Shown piece after piece: positions 53,628-64,000 of a stretch of 64,000 bases of DNA. Made by a program: the position numbers and the translations under genes. Position 1 is the stretch's first letter. The number at the start of each line of letters is the position of its first letter. The DNA comes from Volvox africanus (lineage: Eukaryota > Chlorophyta > Chlorophyceae > Chlamydomonadales > Volvocaceae). The DNA lies in NCBI GenBank assembly GCA_030268105.1, contig BSDZ01000020.1, positions 1,380,001 to 1,444,000 of the forward strand. Direction: 5' to 3'. The notes under the pieces were generated by a model. It did not search any database and was not told the origin of the DNA. It worked only from the letters and a program-made list of their open reading frames with translations.

Positions 53628-54976
53628 ATGGAAGGATTCCCGAAGCGTCATATCCTCGTATCGGTTGACGATTCGGAGGTGCGGTTTGCCGGAAGGCTGC
53701 CTCATGCTGTCTCGGCTTGATCCTTTATAATAGCTGCAAAGTTTCGATTTCGATCTACAGGCTAGCCAAAGGGCGCTGGACTGGGCACTCGATAACATCT
53801 ACCGCCCAGGCGATGAGTTCCACCTCTTCCATGTAATTCCACCGGGACAGTACGTCGTCTTGTCAACCGATCTGGGCATGGAGGAGGTTATCGAAGATGA
53901 TGAGGTTAGAACTTCTGTCTTTGAGGAATTCTGATTGTATACTCCTTGTACCGGTACCTATGCGTAAGGTAACCGGTAGCCAACCTCTAGCCAACCTCAG
54001 TCTTGGACCTGCTAAGCATAGGCTGCACTTAGGATCTCGAAATTCTATATTTTCATCCATATTATATGATGTTAGACAACATTTTGTACACGGGAATCAG
54101 TGGAAGGCGTATCGCTCGCTCTGTTGCGATGTCGCTAAAGTTGCGAATTCCCTGGTAAGGTGCGCGCGTTCTTTTGATCTCGCCGTCTCTTGCATCTCCT
54201 GCCGGGAATATCACTGTGGGGGTACATGATTAGAAGAACCATACGCGTCGCCACATAAAGTCATGCGCTGTCCACGTCAGCAGTCTTTCCGCACTCCGAG
54301 ACCGCAGCGGTGACTATTTCCGCGTCTGCGGGATGCACTGTCCTCCTCTTAATCCCCTTATAAACTGAGCCCCGTAAAACACCCGTTATTCGATTACAGG
54401 CAACGAAGAAGCGCGTCGAGGACAACGCACGACAGAACTTAACGGAAAGGTTCGTCCCCAAGCTTGCAGCCAAAGATGTAAGTCCGAGCGATATCGAAAT
54501 CAAAATATTTAACATTACCATATGTATATTTGATGATGACATGCTTTATTTACGGGCCACAAACGTCATGATAACTTAGGGGTTCTATAACTTTATTTAG
54601 TAACGCCAATAGGGGCCTTTCCTCTCATACCGCCTTTTCCTCCTTTCGCCAGCTTTTTCCTCCACCATTAGTCCTCGACGAGCTGTCCTGCCTTGTTTCT
54701 TCATCTTTTTAACCTCACCTCACCTCACCTCTCACTGCACCCCACCCATTCATTTGTGTGGCCTCAGGTCCCCTACCAATTGGAATTGGTGCGCTTCGCA
54801 ACCGACAACGAGTCCATCGGAGCGGTCATCTGCCGCCGTGCGGAGCAGCTGCAGGCGTCTTGCGTCGTGATGGCTAAGCACAACCGGGGCGCCATCAAGG
54901 TGCGGATGTTTGTCTCTGCCTGACTGCCTGTCTGCTTATTTGTCTGCCTCTGTTTGTCTGCCTCTGTTTGTCTGCC

Positions 54977-55009
<33 letters not shown>

Positions 55010-55215
55010 TTCCACGTATATCTGCGGGGGAGGTGCATCGGCCATTCATTTGGTAACTCGGCACTTGGTCATCGGTCCTCTCTCACCGCCCTTTGAAAAT
55101 TTTCCGACTTTTCGTCGCCACATACACACACGTGCAGGAGTTCTTCGTGGGCAGTGTCTGCAACTACTGCACCCACCACTGCAAGTCACCCGTGCTGGTG
55201 ATGCACTGCGACTAA
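53628..55215 (+). CDS. Universal stress protein (UspA family)
   Basis: Exons 53628-53678, 53761-53904, 54400-54477, 54768-54899 and 55138-55215; 160 residues, all exons multiples of three with phase 0. Single-domain Usp proteins are small alpha/beta nucleotide-binding folds linked to stress and hypoxia. The opening strand RHILVSVDDSE, then ALDWALDNIYRPGDEFHLFHVIP, later ASCVVMAKHNRGAIKEFFVGSVCNYC and closing CKSPVLVM fit the family. The ATP motif G-x2-G-x9-G-S/T appears as HNRG-AIKEFFV-GS with the first Gly replaced, so ATP binding is uncertain. The ATG at 53628 gives the expected N terminus with no leader. Confidence 0.92.
54922..55010. repeat. TGTC/TGCC microsatellite in USP intron 4
   Basis: Run of TGTCTGCC and then TGTC units between exons 4 and 5. 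Confidence 0.9.
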
Positions 55216-56064
55216 GCGGTCTTGCGTGCTGCTGCTGCTGCTGCTGTGGGGGTGCTGGGGGTTTGGGTGGAGGTAAGAGCAGCGAGGTATCACTCGCTTG
55301 GTGGGCGGTGCTGCTCACACATTGTGGCGACGGCCCGGCTAAGGAACGGAATGTCATGGACTGGTGTGCCATTGCTGTTGGGTGTTGGGCTGGCCTGCTG
55401 GGCCATTACGAGAGCTGAGTATCATACGGGCTCGGTACGATACGGGCTCAGTACGACACGGGCTGGGATCTTAAATTTGGGCATCTGATGGGTCTGTATG
55501 GGTCGCTGCGTTCTTGCTACTTTCAGTTGACAGTTGCCCCTCCTCCCCTACGCACTCTGTTGAGAGCTGTTGTCACTTCGCCGGCCAAGTCGGTCTCGGG
55601 GTCCTGTACCAAGTACGCGGGATGTGAGGTGCTAGAAGGTTTGCCGCGGCTTCACCTTACGCTGTAGGAAATTTTGCCGGAATATAGCAACTGGGTGTAC
55701 AGCAGCACGTATCCTTTAGTACGCGCGGAGGCTGTGCGGTGTGTGACTGTGTGACTGCGTGTGCGACAACCACTCCACCTGGTCCTGCCTTTGGCCACCG
55801 CTGGCTATCGCTCGGCCCCAACCCAGAACCATCGCCCGGGGTCTTGCGGAATGAAATGAAACTCTTGCGGAGTGAAACTGAAACTGGAATGTCTGTGGCG
55901 TGACTTTGGAGGATGCATGGCGCATCGCGTGGAGCTATCATATGCGCTAAAACGTGTATGACGTGTTACAACGCTGAGCTGCGCAACACAGCTGACAAAA
56001 CAGATTGTAAATGCAGGTTGTAATCGAGCAGCCTACAGATGTGATGTCCTACAAATGACCTGCA
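55216..56064. other. Spacer between convergent USP and cysteine-rich genes
   Basis: A short GCT repeat at 55231-55246. The minus strand 55900-55720 has an open, coding-like piece after an acceptor-like CGCCACAG that could be a further exon of the cysteine-rich gene if its third exon is spliced at 56131. Otherwise nothing is supported. Confidence 0.4.
55966..55970 (-). terminator. TGTAA poly(A) signal of cysteine-rich gene
   Basis: TTACA on the plus strand, 95 bases past the stop at 56065. Confidence 0.45.
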
Positions 56065-57220
56065 TTACTTTGTGCGCATGCCTGGGACGTGGGCAGCATG
56101 TGGGCAAAAATGAAGTAAAAACCCGGTTACTTCGCAAGGATGGTATGGCAAGCAGATAAGACTCATGATGAGGCGGTGGTGGCGTTCCTCGGAGGCAACG
56201 AATTCAAACACCACGTTCTGTATAAGGTTGATCATTTGCCTGCAGGCGTAGGCGCCGACGTGCAGAAATAAGCAGTGAGGTTGGCAAGGATGGCTGGGGT
56301 GTCCGAAGGCGCCTTGGTAGCATTATTATACGTACGCATCGCCATCCTGTTAAGCCAGCTATAAGTGTCTCGTGCCAGGTGTAACCACAACAAGCAACCC
56401 ATCATGATTGTGGGAGAGAGTCTCGTTTGTGTTGTGCGCCTCGTCACTGCCATGGCGGACATGCGGGGTGCATTTCGATACACAATGGTGCAGATGTAAG
56501 CATTCCGCCCCTGACCGTCGTCCATCCCCTCGTTTATGTGACCGCCTTCTTACACCCATCAGTATCGAAATCACTGACCCGAATGTAGGATTTCATATTG
56601 CTCGCACGTTAAATGTTAAGATAGAGTAAGGAAGATCGCTGGGGACAGTGCGATCCGGGCTGACGGAAATGACCAGCTTGAAACCGGAAGCTGTGCCATG
56701 GTTTCAGAGCAAGAGTTTTTTCTCCCTGCAGGGCCGTCACTAGCGAGCCGCGCAGCGACCATGTCGGCCCTACAGGAATATAGGCCGTATGGACAGCCGG
56801 GCATGAGGACCTGTCGCGGTCGGTGAGGGACGTGAGGGACGTGAGTGCCCTCCCGTGCAATCCACCAGAGTTGGTGCCCTGCCATGCTGTTGCTGTCTAG
56901 CATGTTCCGGATTTGCGGCATAAGTTGCGTATTAGGGATGGCCAGTTCGCAGACTATCGTAGCCCCGCAGGCTGGGCAGGTTGGGTAGGCGATGAGGAAC
57001 TGATTAGAAAAAGGAGATTTATCGGATGAAAATTATGGTATTTAAAGCTATGCTCAGAGGAGCTTATGCTAACCAATATGCCAACCAGTATCAGGTCACA
57101 CCAGAATACAGGGAGCCCAAGATGAACGATGCCGCATGACCCGCATCCCGCGCAAAATACCTTGTAATGGATTTCCAACCGACAACAATCCCGCTCCGAG
57201 CCTATGGCGCTTGAGAACAT
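56065..57220 (-). CDS. Small cysteine-rich membrane protein, unknown function
   Basis: Exons 57220-57074, 56999-56866 and 56239-56065 give 151 residues with phases 0/0 and 2/1 in agreement; acceptors have strong pyrimidine tracts. Exon 1 has FCAGCGSCGIVHLGLPVFW and runs into a membrane helix (LILVGILFLIAY across the junction), immediately followed by TCPACGATIVCELAIP. Two CxxC-type pairs on either side of one helix suggest metal or disulfide sites, but I know no family with this exact layout. The last exon contains VVFEFVASEERHHRLIM. A donor at 56131 (GTAACC) could extend the gene to further exons. Its start codon is 47 bp from the divergent ESCO start; the sequence just before it, CAG|TTCATATG, could instead be an acceptor, which would put the true start farther upstream, antisense to ESCO exon 1. 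Confidence 0.5.
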
Positions 57221-57267
57221 ATGAACTGCCTCTTGTAGGTGTAGACGACCGAAACCATTCTCTTGCC

Positions 57268-60200
57268 ATGTCAGGTCGCAATGCTTTTGCCGTCATGATG
57301 GGAGCAGCTCGAAGCCACCAAGGAACAGACGGCCCTGTTCCGGCGCGAAATGAACCGAGGTGAATAATACATTCCTAATGTGCTACATAGATGAAGATAT
57401 AATAAGAATATGTTAGTTGTCGATGGGATTCACGACTTCGACCTTTAGGGCTCAAATCAAGTAGAGCTTCTCCTAGTATAAAATGTTGAACATTCCATAT
57501 ATCGCATAACATTACCTACTAATTGGAATCCTCGTATTGGACCTGTTGGCATACATTTTACGGTTTGCCGTGCAATGCCGGTGGTGTCTGAGTAATGACA
57601 TCGGCATTTTTCATCGCGCTGCTGCAGCAGCAGCAGGTCACAAGTTGCTTCGAAGCCGCCGGGACCATGCGGTGGAACGGGAACACAGCTGCACCTGGAC
57701 TTGGGGCAGGTAATCCGGACAGTATAACCTGATATTGGGTACCATCCCCAGACTAAGCGGGTAAAACAGCCCATTACGTTTCTGATACTTCCGTAAAGGC
57801 TCTTGCATCCGTACCGAAGCCACCGCCGTCACCAACGTGCGCTCGCGCTCCCGTCCCCATGCCACAGCGCGACTTTGCAGTTGCCAGGTGCGCCACCTGC
57901 GGGATGCTGTACAGCAAAGGCCTTCGAGAAGAGGACCGACTGCACGACCTGTTCCATAACGCTCATGCGATGGCGTTCAGATTCCCGGTGCGCGTGCTTG
58001 CGTGTGTATGTGTGTATGTGTATGTGTGTATGTGTATGTGCATGAGGGAGTTACTGTACGCGATGATACCCCAGTAACCAAGGCAGCTCATATTTGAATT
58101 ATTTGGATCCGAAATCCAACCTCCACATTCCCCGGTTCCTAAGGGAGCGAACCCGGGCTCGCTGGTGTTGTCGCCAATCTTTTGACCAACCTAAAACGTA
58201 CATGTTGTATATGCACATGTAAAAAGAAGCCAGGACAAGAATGCCGAATCTGCGGCCTTGTTGGATTGTCTGTTGTCGAATCCGCCAAAACATTTTCGCT
58301 CTGACAGTTCTTTCTTCTTTGTCAGTTCTTCTCTGACAGCTCTTTGCCTTCTCTTCATCGCTCTGCACCTCGAGTGCCTTGGCATACGAAATCAGCAGCA
58401 GCAGCCACACAAGACACACACAGATACTCTTGAGAGCCGCAAACACGTCCCCAATCCCTCGGTCTGCCTGCCACGGCATGGCGACACGTGCACCACAGGG
58501 CTGGGTTTCGGAGCGTGTCGTACTGCACGACGGCTCTGGCGGCCGCCTATTGTGCGTCATTCCCAGCGACCCGACAGCGCAGCTTCGGAAGGTGTGCCCC
58601 CTTGTGTTTGTGTGCATGTGTGTTTGTGTGCATGTGTGTTTGTGTGTGTGAATGCGTCGATGTTGTTGATCGTCGTCGTTGTGACGGAGGTGTTGGTGAT
58701 GGTGGGGGAAGGAGATGAGAAAGGTCGTAGAAGAAAGCCATGAAGAACTAATGACAGCGCGAGCGTGTAGGAGTGTCAAACAGCTTAGATCGCAATGAAA
58801 TCGCATTCAAAAAGGTCTAGTCTGATCTCATCCAACATCTCTTTATGTTGCCTAAAGTTATCCGAACGATTCTGATAGATTCCCCCCTCCCCGACACCTC
58901 CCCTCCCCCGTGCGTGTGTGTGTATGAACATGTGTACGTGTCCGTATGTACGTGTGTGTATGTGCGAAGGTTAGTGAGGTCTGCGGGCAGCTGGAGACTG
59001 TCCTGGGGATGCCGCAGGGCTACCTCCTAGCACCGAAACCGCCGTACAAGGTATTCTTGTGGGTATCCGGCGGTGGTGGCGGCTGTAGCAATGCCGGCCG
59101 AAGTGCTAAGGGCAGGATCGTCGGCGTCTTGGTCGCACAGCTGCAGCAGCGAGCGCGGTGGTGCGAGCTGCAGGCGGCGGCGCCGGGGCCGGGGCCGGTG
59201 TCCGCATCTCGGATGGGGCAAGCAGGAGCCCGGGGGCCGCCGGTGCCCCCCTCACGCGTCGACATTCGCAGTGGCTCGCCCGACGACATGCCCCCGACGA
59301 CGAGAAATGCAGCGGATGGCGGAGTGGAGAGGGCGTTGGCAGGTGTCGGGAAGGAAGAGGAGAAGGAGGAGGAGGAGGAGGAGGAGGGAAGGAAAGGGTC
59401 CGTGGCGAAGAAGCGGATGAGACTTATGGAGGAAGTGACCATTGGGTCGGCCGCAGCGGATGGGGAGACCCATGAGCTCAGTGGTAGTGGAAGTGGTGAG
59501 TGTGGCGGGGAGAAGAAGGCTTCGGAGCCCGCACAAGCACCGCCTGTTGCAGGATCGGCGTCATCACGACATGCTGCCGGGCCGGCACTTCTTCCCGCCA
59601 GCAGCAGCGGTGCCGCCATCACTGACCGCAGCGCCCAGAGAGGCGAGTGCGTGCGGGTGGCTCTTGGCGTTCGCAGCCTGTGGGTGGAGGTCAGCTGGCG
59701 GCGGCGGGGAGTGGCGACACGTCTTCTGGACGCGGCGAGGTGAGGACAACGGTATGAGTATGGGGCCTTAGAGGGGAGGGGAGGGGAGGGGAGGGGAGGG
59801 GAGGGGAGGGGAGGGGAGGGGAGGGGAGGGGAGGGGAGGGGAGGGGAGGGGAGGGGAGGGGAGGGGAGGGGAGGGGAGGGGAGGGGAGGGGAGGGGAGGG
59901 GAGGGGAGGGGAGGGGAGGGGAGGGGAGGGGAGGGGAGGGGAGGGGAGGGGAGGGGAGGGGAGGGGAGGGGAGGGGAGGGGAGGGGAGGGGAGGGTTTTA
60001 AGTACGAATCAGACCCTTCTTTTACAACCCTCTGTGCATCAACACATTTGAAACTGCATATCGCTTTGAAGTCCGCATGCGAAAAAAATTGCACATTTTT
60101 GATCAATGTGATAAAAAGAAGTCATGAAAGGAAATGGTATCATACGGCATCGAATCGGGGATCTGAGAGAATGTGTCGATGTTGTAATGTCATACAGGTG

Positions 60201-60429
60201 CTGTATGGTTCCGGGAGTAGCCGCAGAACGATGCGGTGTCGCGTTTAGCGCCTGCGCAACCACAGTAATGTCAGGGGGTCCGGACGGGGGGGCGGCCTTT
60301 GTGGCCTTTGCAGCGGCGTACCTGGGCGCAAATGGGGGGGGGGGGCCCGCAGGCGCCACCAGAGTGTTACTTTACGATGATGACGCAGACGAGGAGGAAG
60401 GGGGAGGAGGGGGGCGTGATGAACGGTGA
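57268..60429 (+). CDS. CTF7: Cohesin acetyltransferase (ESCO/CTF7/Eco1)
   Basis: Exons 57268-57359, 57637-57709, 57868-57987, 58499-58591, 58970-59739 and 60198-60429; 459 residues, all phases consistent. The enzyme acetylates the SMC3 subunit of cohesin in S phase to establish sister-chromatid cohesion. In order: an N-terminal GRNAFAVMMGAAR; TQLHLDLGQ, matching the FHLELGQ segment of plant CTF7; a C2H2 finger (CATCGMLYS...LHDLFHNAH); GWVSERVVL; then the acetyltransferase core KGRIVGVLVAQL, GVRSLWVEVSWRRRGVATRLLD with the acetyl-CoA loop RRRGVA, and the ESCO C-terminal VAFSACATTVMSGGPDGGAAF. About 130 residues of Gly/Ser/Glu-rich sequence, including a Glu run near 59360-59390, interrupt the acetyltransferase fold between AQLQQRARW and CVRVALGVRSLW. 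The protein ends in an acidic/Gly-rich tail. TGTAA follows at 60701. Confidence 0.93.
59771..59995. repeat. (GGGGA)45 array in ESCO intron 5
   Basis: 225 bp of uninterrupted GGGGA pentamers, strongly G-quadruplex-forming on the sense strand of the ESCO transcript, 32 bases after the splice donor. Confidence 0.97.
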
Positions 60430-60700
60430 TGAAGTCCAAACATACTGACAGTCCAACCAACTGGCCGTTTGTCGATTCAGGTTTTTCGGGGTTCAAAATC
60501 CCAAAAGTTAAGTGGCTCCAAAACCCCCAAAACCATAAAATCCTATCTGACAGCTGACACTGAAGCTGGACGTCGTATCATTTGCTGATACCGATACGGG
60601 TTAAGCTGCAACAGCAAAGCCGCCAGACGTCGATGGCACTCAGCTGGCAGGTGTTGTGTAGAGAACAGCAGCTTCGTGACAAATGTTTGCTTTGGAAATT

Positions 60701-60705
60701 TGTAA
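60701..60705 (+). terminator. TGTAA poly(A) signal of ESCO gene
   Basis: TGTAA about 270 bases past the stop at 60429. Confidence 0.5.
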
Positions 60706-60802
60706 CATCCTGCAAACTGATACAGCTGGTTGGCAGTAGCTAACGTTCCTTCAGGGCGTTCCCGCCCTTACCGCAGGAGGCAGCAGGGCACTTGAAGATT
60801 GT

Positions 60803-60938
60803 CACCACCACCACCTCCACCACCTCCATCTCCACCTCCATCTCCACCTCCACCTCCACCTCCACCTCCACCTCCATCTCCACCTCCACCTCCATCTCCA
60901 CCTCCACCTCCACCTCCATCTCCATCTCCACCTCCATT
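60803..60938. repeat. (CCACCT)/(CCATCT) hexamer array
   Basis: About 135 bp of CCACCT units with CCATCT variants in the spacer between the convergent ESCO and prolyl oligopeptidase genes. Confidence 0.95.
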
Positions 60939-61824
60939 CTGTAACACTCAACACAGTTTCCTCAAGATGCACAATAAACGCGAAGGTATAGTCAGCAAAA
61001 GTACGGCACACAAACATCATTTGACAACCACATCTCACTGCTCAACTAAGTTTTCTCCAAGACGTGGAGAGAGAAGCTTTAGAGGGAAAAGTTTGTCACG
61101 GCAAGGAGAGTAAACATCCGCAATGATAATATTTTTGGTCCAGCTGTCTCCCCCTTCGAGAGAATCGTTTGGAAATCTGCCCATGGCGGGGCGGCCGCAT
61201 CAGTGCTCCAACAGTTCGGTACAAGTGCCACGTAACGAAATGGAAGGAACCGTTGGCCGTTACTCGATCGTACACGCACGCACACGCACGTACCAATAAA
61301 ACACACACGTGCACGCACTGCCTTCCCTTTCCTTTATACTGTACGGAAACACATTCGTACAGGCACGTGGACGGAAAGGAAGAGGAAATGCAAAGGCAAG
61401 TGCACAGTAAAAGCAATCTTAACGGTGAGTTGGTTGTATAGTGTCGGGAATATTCCAAAACACACACACACACATACACATCCAGACACACGTGAACGGT
61501 ACGACAGAAACCAAGCCCTATATACCTTGTATGCCCCTCCAACCTCTGCGCGCCACCGCCGCATTCCGCTCCATTGGTGAGGAGCAATGAACCCAATGAA
61601 CGGCAGTGAGTTGAGCACCGATGAGCATCTGATTTATAGCTAATGCATTTCTCGCGGAGAGATCTCTTTGAGCACCAGGCCGCCTGCTGTAGTTGCAACG
61701 ACGCTGTAGCCACGGCTTCAGAAACAGCTTTGACAGCACTGTACTGCACTGTACTGCACTAATAGGTAACCCCCATTAACGTTCGGAGTCCCAAAGGACT
61801 TCTGTCCACTGACATCCTCCTTCC
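60939..61824. other. Spacer between convergent ESCO and prolyl oligopeptidase genes
   Basis: Includes CA repeats near 61461-61480 and a short TGTACTGCAC duplication at 61739-61760. No coding feature is supported. Confidence 0.5.
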
Positions 61825-63758
61825 TTATGTGGCCGCCGCCGCTTCCGTTTCCGCCGCCGCCACCACCGCCGCCGCCGCTGCTGCTGCGACCTCCTCGTCC
61901 TTCTTTACCCCCACCTTATCCTTCTCTGACGCGGCTTCCGGCTCCCGCCATTTCGCATTCATGCACTTCGCCGCGAACCCGAACAAGTCCACCACCTCGT
62001 CAATAACCTGGAGATTGCCGGGGGGTACGACAACAGAAACACGTTAACAGATCGATTCCCCCGAAATCACACGACCCAAATGAAAAGCCACTCCCCCTTT
62101 CTGCTCTCCCCCCCCACACACACCTCTCGAGACACCCAAATCTATCCTGTCCCTACACCTCAAACACCACATACACACACACACAGACCCACGTGTGTTC
62201 ACACACACACAGTCAGGCACATACAAGTACGCAAATACACACACACAGACCCACCTTCTGAGTGGGCTTCCCCGCGCCGTGTCCCGCCTTCATTTCCAAC
62301 CTAGCCAATATGGGATTGCGCTGCGTTGGGGAGGGGCTCGCCCCCGGCCCCGCCAGCTCGTACTGCAATGTCGCCAACATCTTGAGCGAATGTAGAGGGA
62401 CCACCCTGTCGTCGTGATCGCCTGTGTAAGGTATACAGACAGACAGATAGACAGACATATAGATAGATAGTCAGATAGATGGATAGATGCTAGTTCTTTT
62501 CGACAGTTAAAATGATGTGTTTTAGTTATGAGAAATTGAAGGGAGTTTTTATTTGTAAGTATCTGTACGACAGTTATTACCTGTGGCAAAGATCATGGCG
62601 GGGTACTGCCTGGTGCCTCCCAACGGCTGCCGTACATTGTGTAGTGGTGAGTACGGAAAGATGTATGCGAAGTCGGAGGCCTTATCCGGGTCGCCGTAGT
62701 CGGTCATCCAGGCATGTCCGACTGTGAACTTGTGGAATCGCAGCATGTCGAGAACTCCCACCTGGGCAGTCGGGGAAGAGTGTGTGTGTTTGTGTGAATG
62801 CGTCGGGCGGGTTGGGGACCGCGGGGTGGGGTTTGGGTTTGGGTTTGGGGGGAACAAGACGGAGGAATGGCACTGTATATATACATATATACATATATAC
62901 CCGGTGCTTGTCCTCTAAGGGTAAATTGCCCACAATCTAGCACCCTATATATCATATCATATCATATCTCATCACGGGTCAGGCAGTACATGAGAAATAT
63001 ACTGCCAAGAGTGAGACAGCAGGGTACGGCTCTCTGCTCTGCTGCTGGACGAGCGGACGAGCGAGTATCCTGTCAACGATTTGTAGGATATCTCGAGTAG
63101 ATTGCTGAAACGTGAGATAGCGGGTTTCTGCAAAGACTACGTTACACGCCCGAGCCCAACCAGGGCGATAATGAACAATGGTGGGACGGAGAGGGAAAGG
63201 ACGCGCCGACAAGCTTAGAAGACCGATACTGCTTTTCCAGTATCAGGCGGCGAGGTGCCAGTGAAATATTGATGCACAGCGCAGATATGCTCAAGTGCAT
63301 CTCACTCATCATACGTGGAATATATTTATATCCACTATCCTGGTACTGAGGCACCGCCAGTGGAATAAATATATGTATACAATTATATATATTTATTTAT
63401 TATATATTTATATTTGCACATGTTTGCAATTAACCCAAAACATAGCAATGTTATAAGTCAATGAGTTGATGATTCATAACCCGCTGTGCCCACACCATTT
63501 ATCCAACCCATCCCATCCCGCAGCTGGTTTGGATGAATGGACAGATTAGTCAATGAACGTTGTACAATGTGAATGGAACCTCTGCGACCCGTGGGGCTAC
63601 ACTCAAATGGCCACACTCACTTGCGCCAGCACGCAGGCGTACAGGTCAGGTCGCTGATTGGCGCAAGCCGCCACCAGCAGACCCCCGTTCGACCCCCCCT
63701 GGATCGTCAAACTGGACGGAGAGCAGTAGCGCTCGCTAATCAGGAACTCTGCGCACGC
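61825..63758 (-). CDS. PREP: Prolyl oligopeptidase, catalytic C-terminal part (continues off the right edge)
   Basis: Exons 63758-63621, 62761-62581, 62421-62255 and 62007-61825; 222 residues seen, phases consistent. Prolyl oligopeptidase (family S9A) cleaves short peptides after proline in the cytosol. The full catalytic triad is visible: Ser in [13 protein letters not shown], Asp in [12 protein letters not shown], His in [12 protein letters not shown]. Other signatures are [11 protein letters not shown] and [10 protein letters not shown]. The beta-propeller and start lie to the right of the window. The C terminus has an extra tail of about 40 residues, Lys/Glu-rich then Ala-rich, beyond the family's usual end. 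Stop TAA at 61825. Confidence 0.97.
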
Positions 63759-64000
63759 CTGCGTGTCGGTGTGTTTTTGCACGAGTACGTCAGCGTGGCG
63801 TCGCGTGTGGTGTTTAGTGGTTGAAGGTGGGTTTGGGGGGAAATGAGGGGGACTGGGGGAGAGGGGAAAGAGGAGGCTGCGTGCAGTATTGCAGTAATAA
63901 TAGCGCACTAAATAGTAATTTTTAAATAACACAAAACTACAAAACTTACATAACTGTTAGAACGGTATAAACCCAAAGTATTTGAGAGCTAAGGAAATGA
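63759..64000 (-). other. Intron of prolyl oligopeptidase gene
   Basis: No family-like coding sequence upstream of the acceptor at 63759; preceding exons are outside the window. Confidence 0.6.

Overview
The window looks like nuclear DNA of a green alga of the Chlamydomonadales, probably volvocine. Reasons: almost every gene is cut into short exons with GT-AG introns; many genes are followed by TGTAA, the green-algal poly(A) signal; the beta-tubulin gene has introns at codons 8, 57 and 132, the layout known from Chlamydomonas and Volvox; and the proteome includes photorespiration (glycerate kinase), carotenoid (ABA4-like) and organelle (mTERF, rhodanese) proteins. Species is not determinable from sequence alone. 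Introns and spacers are rich in microsatellites. Exon models below were built by hand from splice sites, reading phase and family resemblance, and in the confident genes the summed exon lengths are multiples of three.

Layout, left to right: 0.8-4.0 kb (+) end of a secreted/extracellular protein gene with two EGF-like exons; 5.5-8.9 kb (-) acireductone dioxygenase; 9.2-9.6 kb (-) weak candidate gene; 10.25-11.0 kb (-) small unrecognised gene; 11.3-25.7 kb (+) a very large receptor-like protein kinase gene carrying, in one intron, an antisense, 5'-truncated and decayed L1-type LINE; 27.8-31.3 kb (-) DHHC palmitoyltransferase; 34.0-35.7 kb (-) mTERF protein; 36.5 kb (-) fragment of an unrecognised gene; 37.5-39.5 kb (-) plastid-type rhodanese; 40.1-43.6 kb (-) TPR plus lysine-methyltransferase-like fusion; 44.2-45.3 kb (+) ABA4-like membrane protein; 46.0-47.9 kb (-) beta-tubulin; 50.6-53.2 kb (-) D-glycerate 3-kinase; 53.6-55.2 kb (+) universal stress protein; 56.1-57.2 kb (-) small cysteine-rich membrane protein; 57.3-60.4 kb (+) ESCO/CTF7 cohesin acetyltransferase; 61.8 kb to beyond the right edge (-) prolyl oligopeptidase.

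These are mostly unrelated housekeeping genes and I see no gene cluster with a shared pathway. The most unusual items are the receptor-like kinase with huge low-complexity inserts inside its kinase domain, the TPR-methyltransferase fusion carrying an in-frame 9-bp minisatellite, the LINE sitting between two trinucleotide arrays, a near-perfect 41-bp-arm hairpin in the EGF gene intron, and a head-to-head gene pair whose predicted start codons are about 50 bp apart. I did not find a convincing new multi-gene system, a CRISPR array or any RNA gene.
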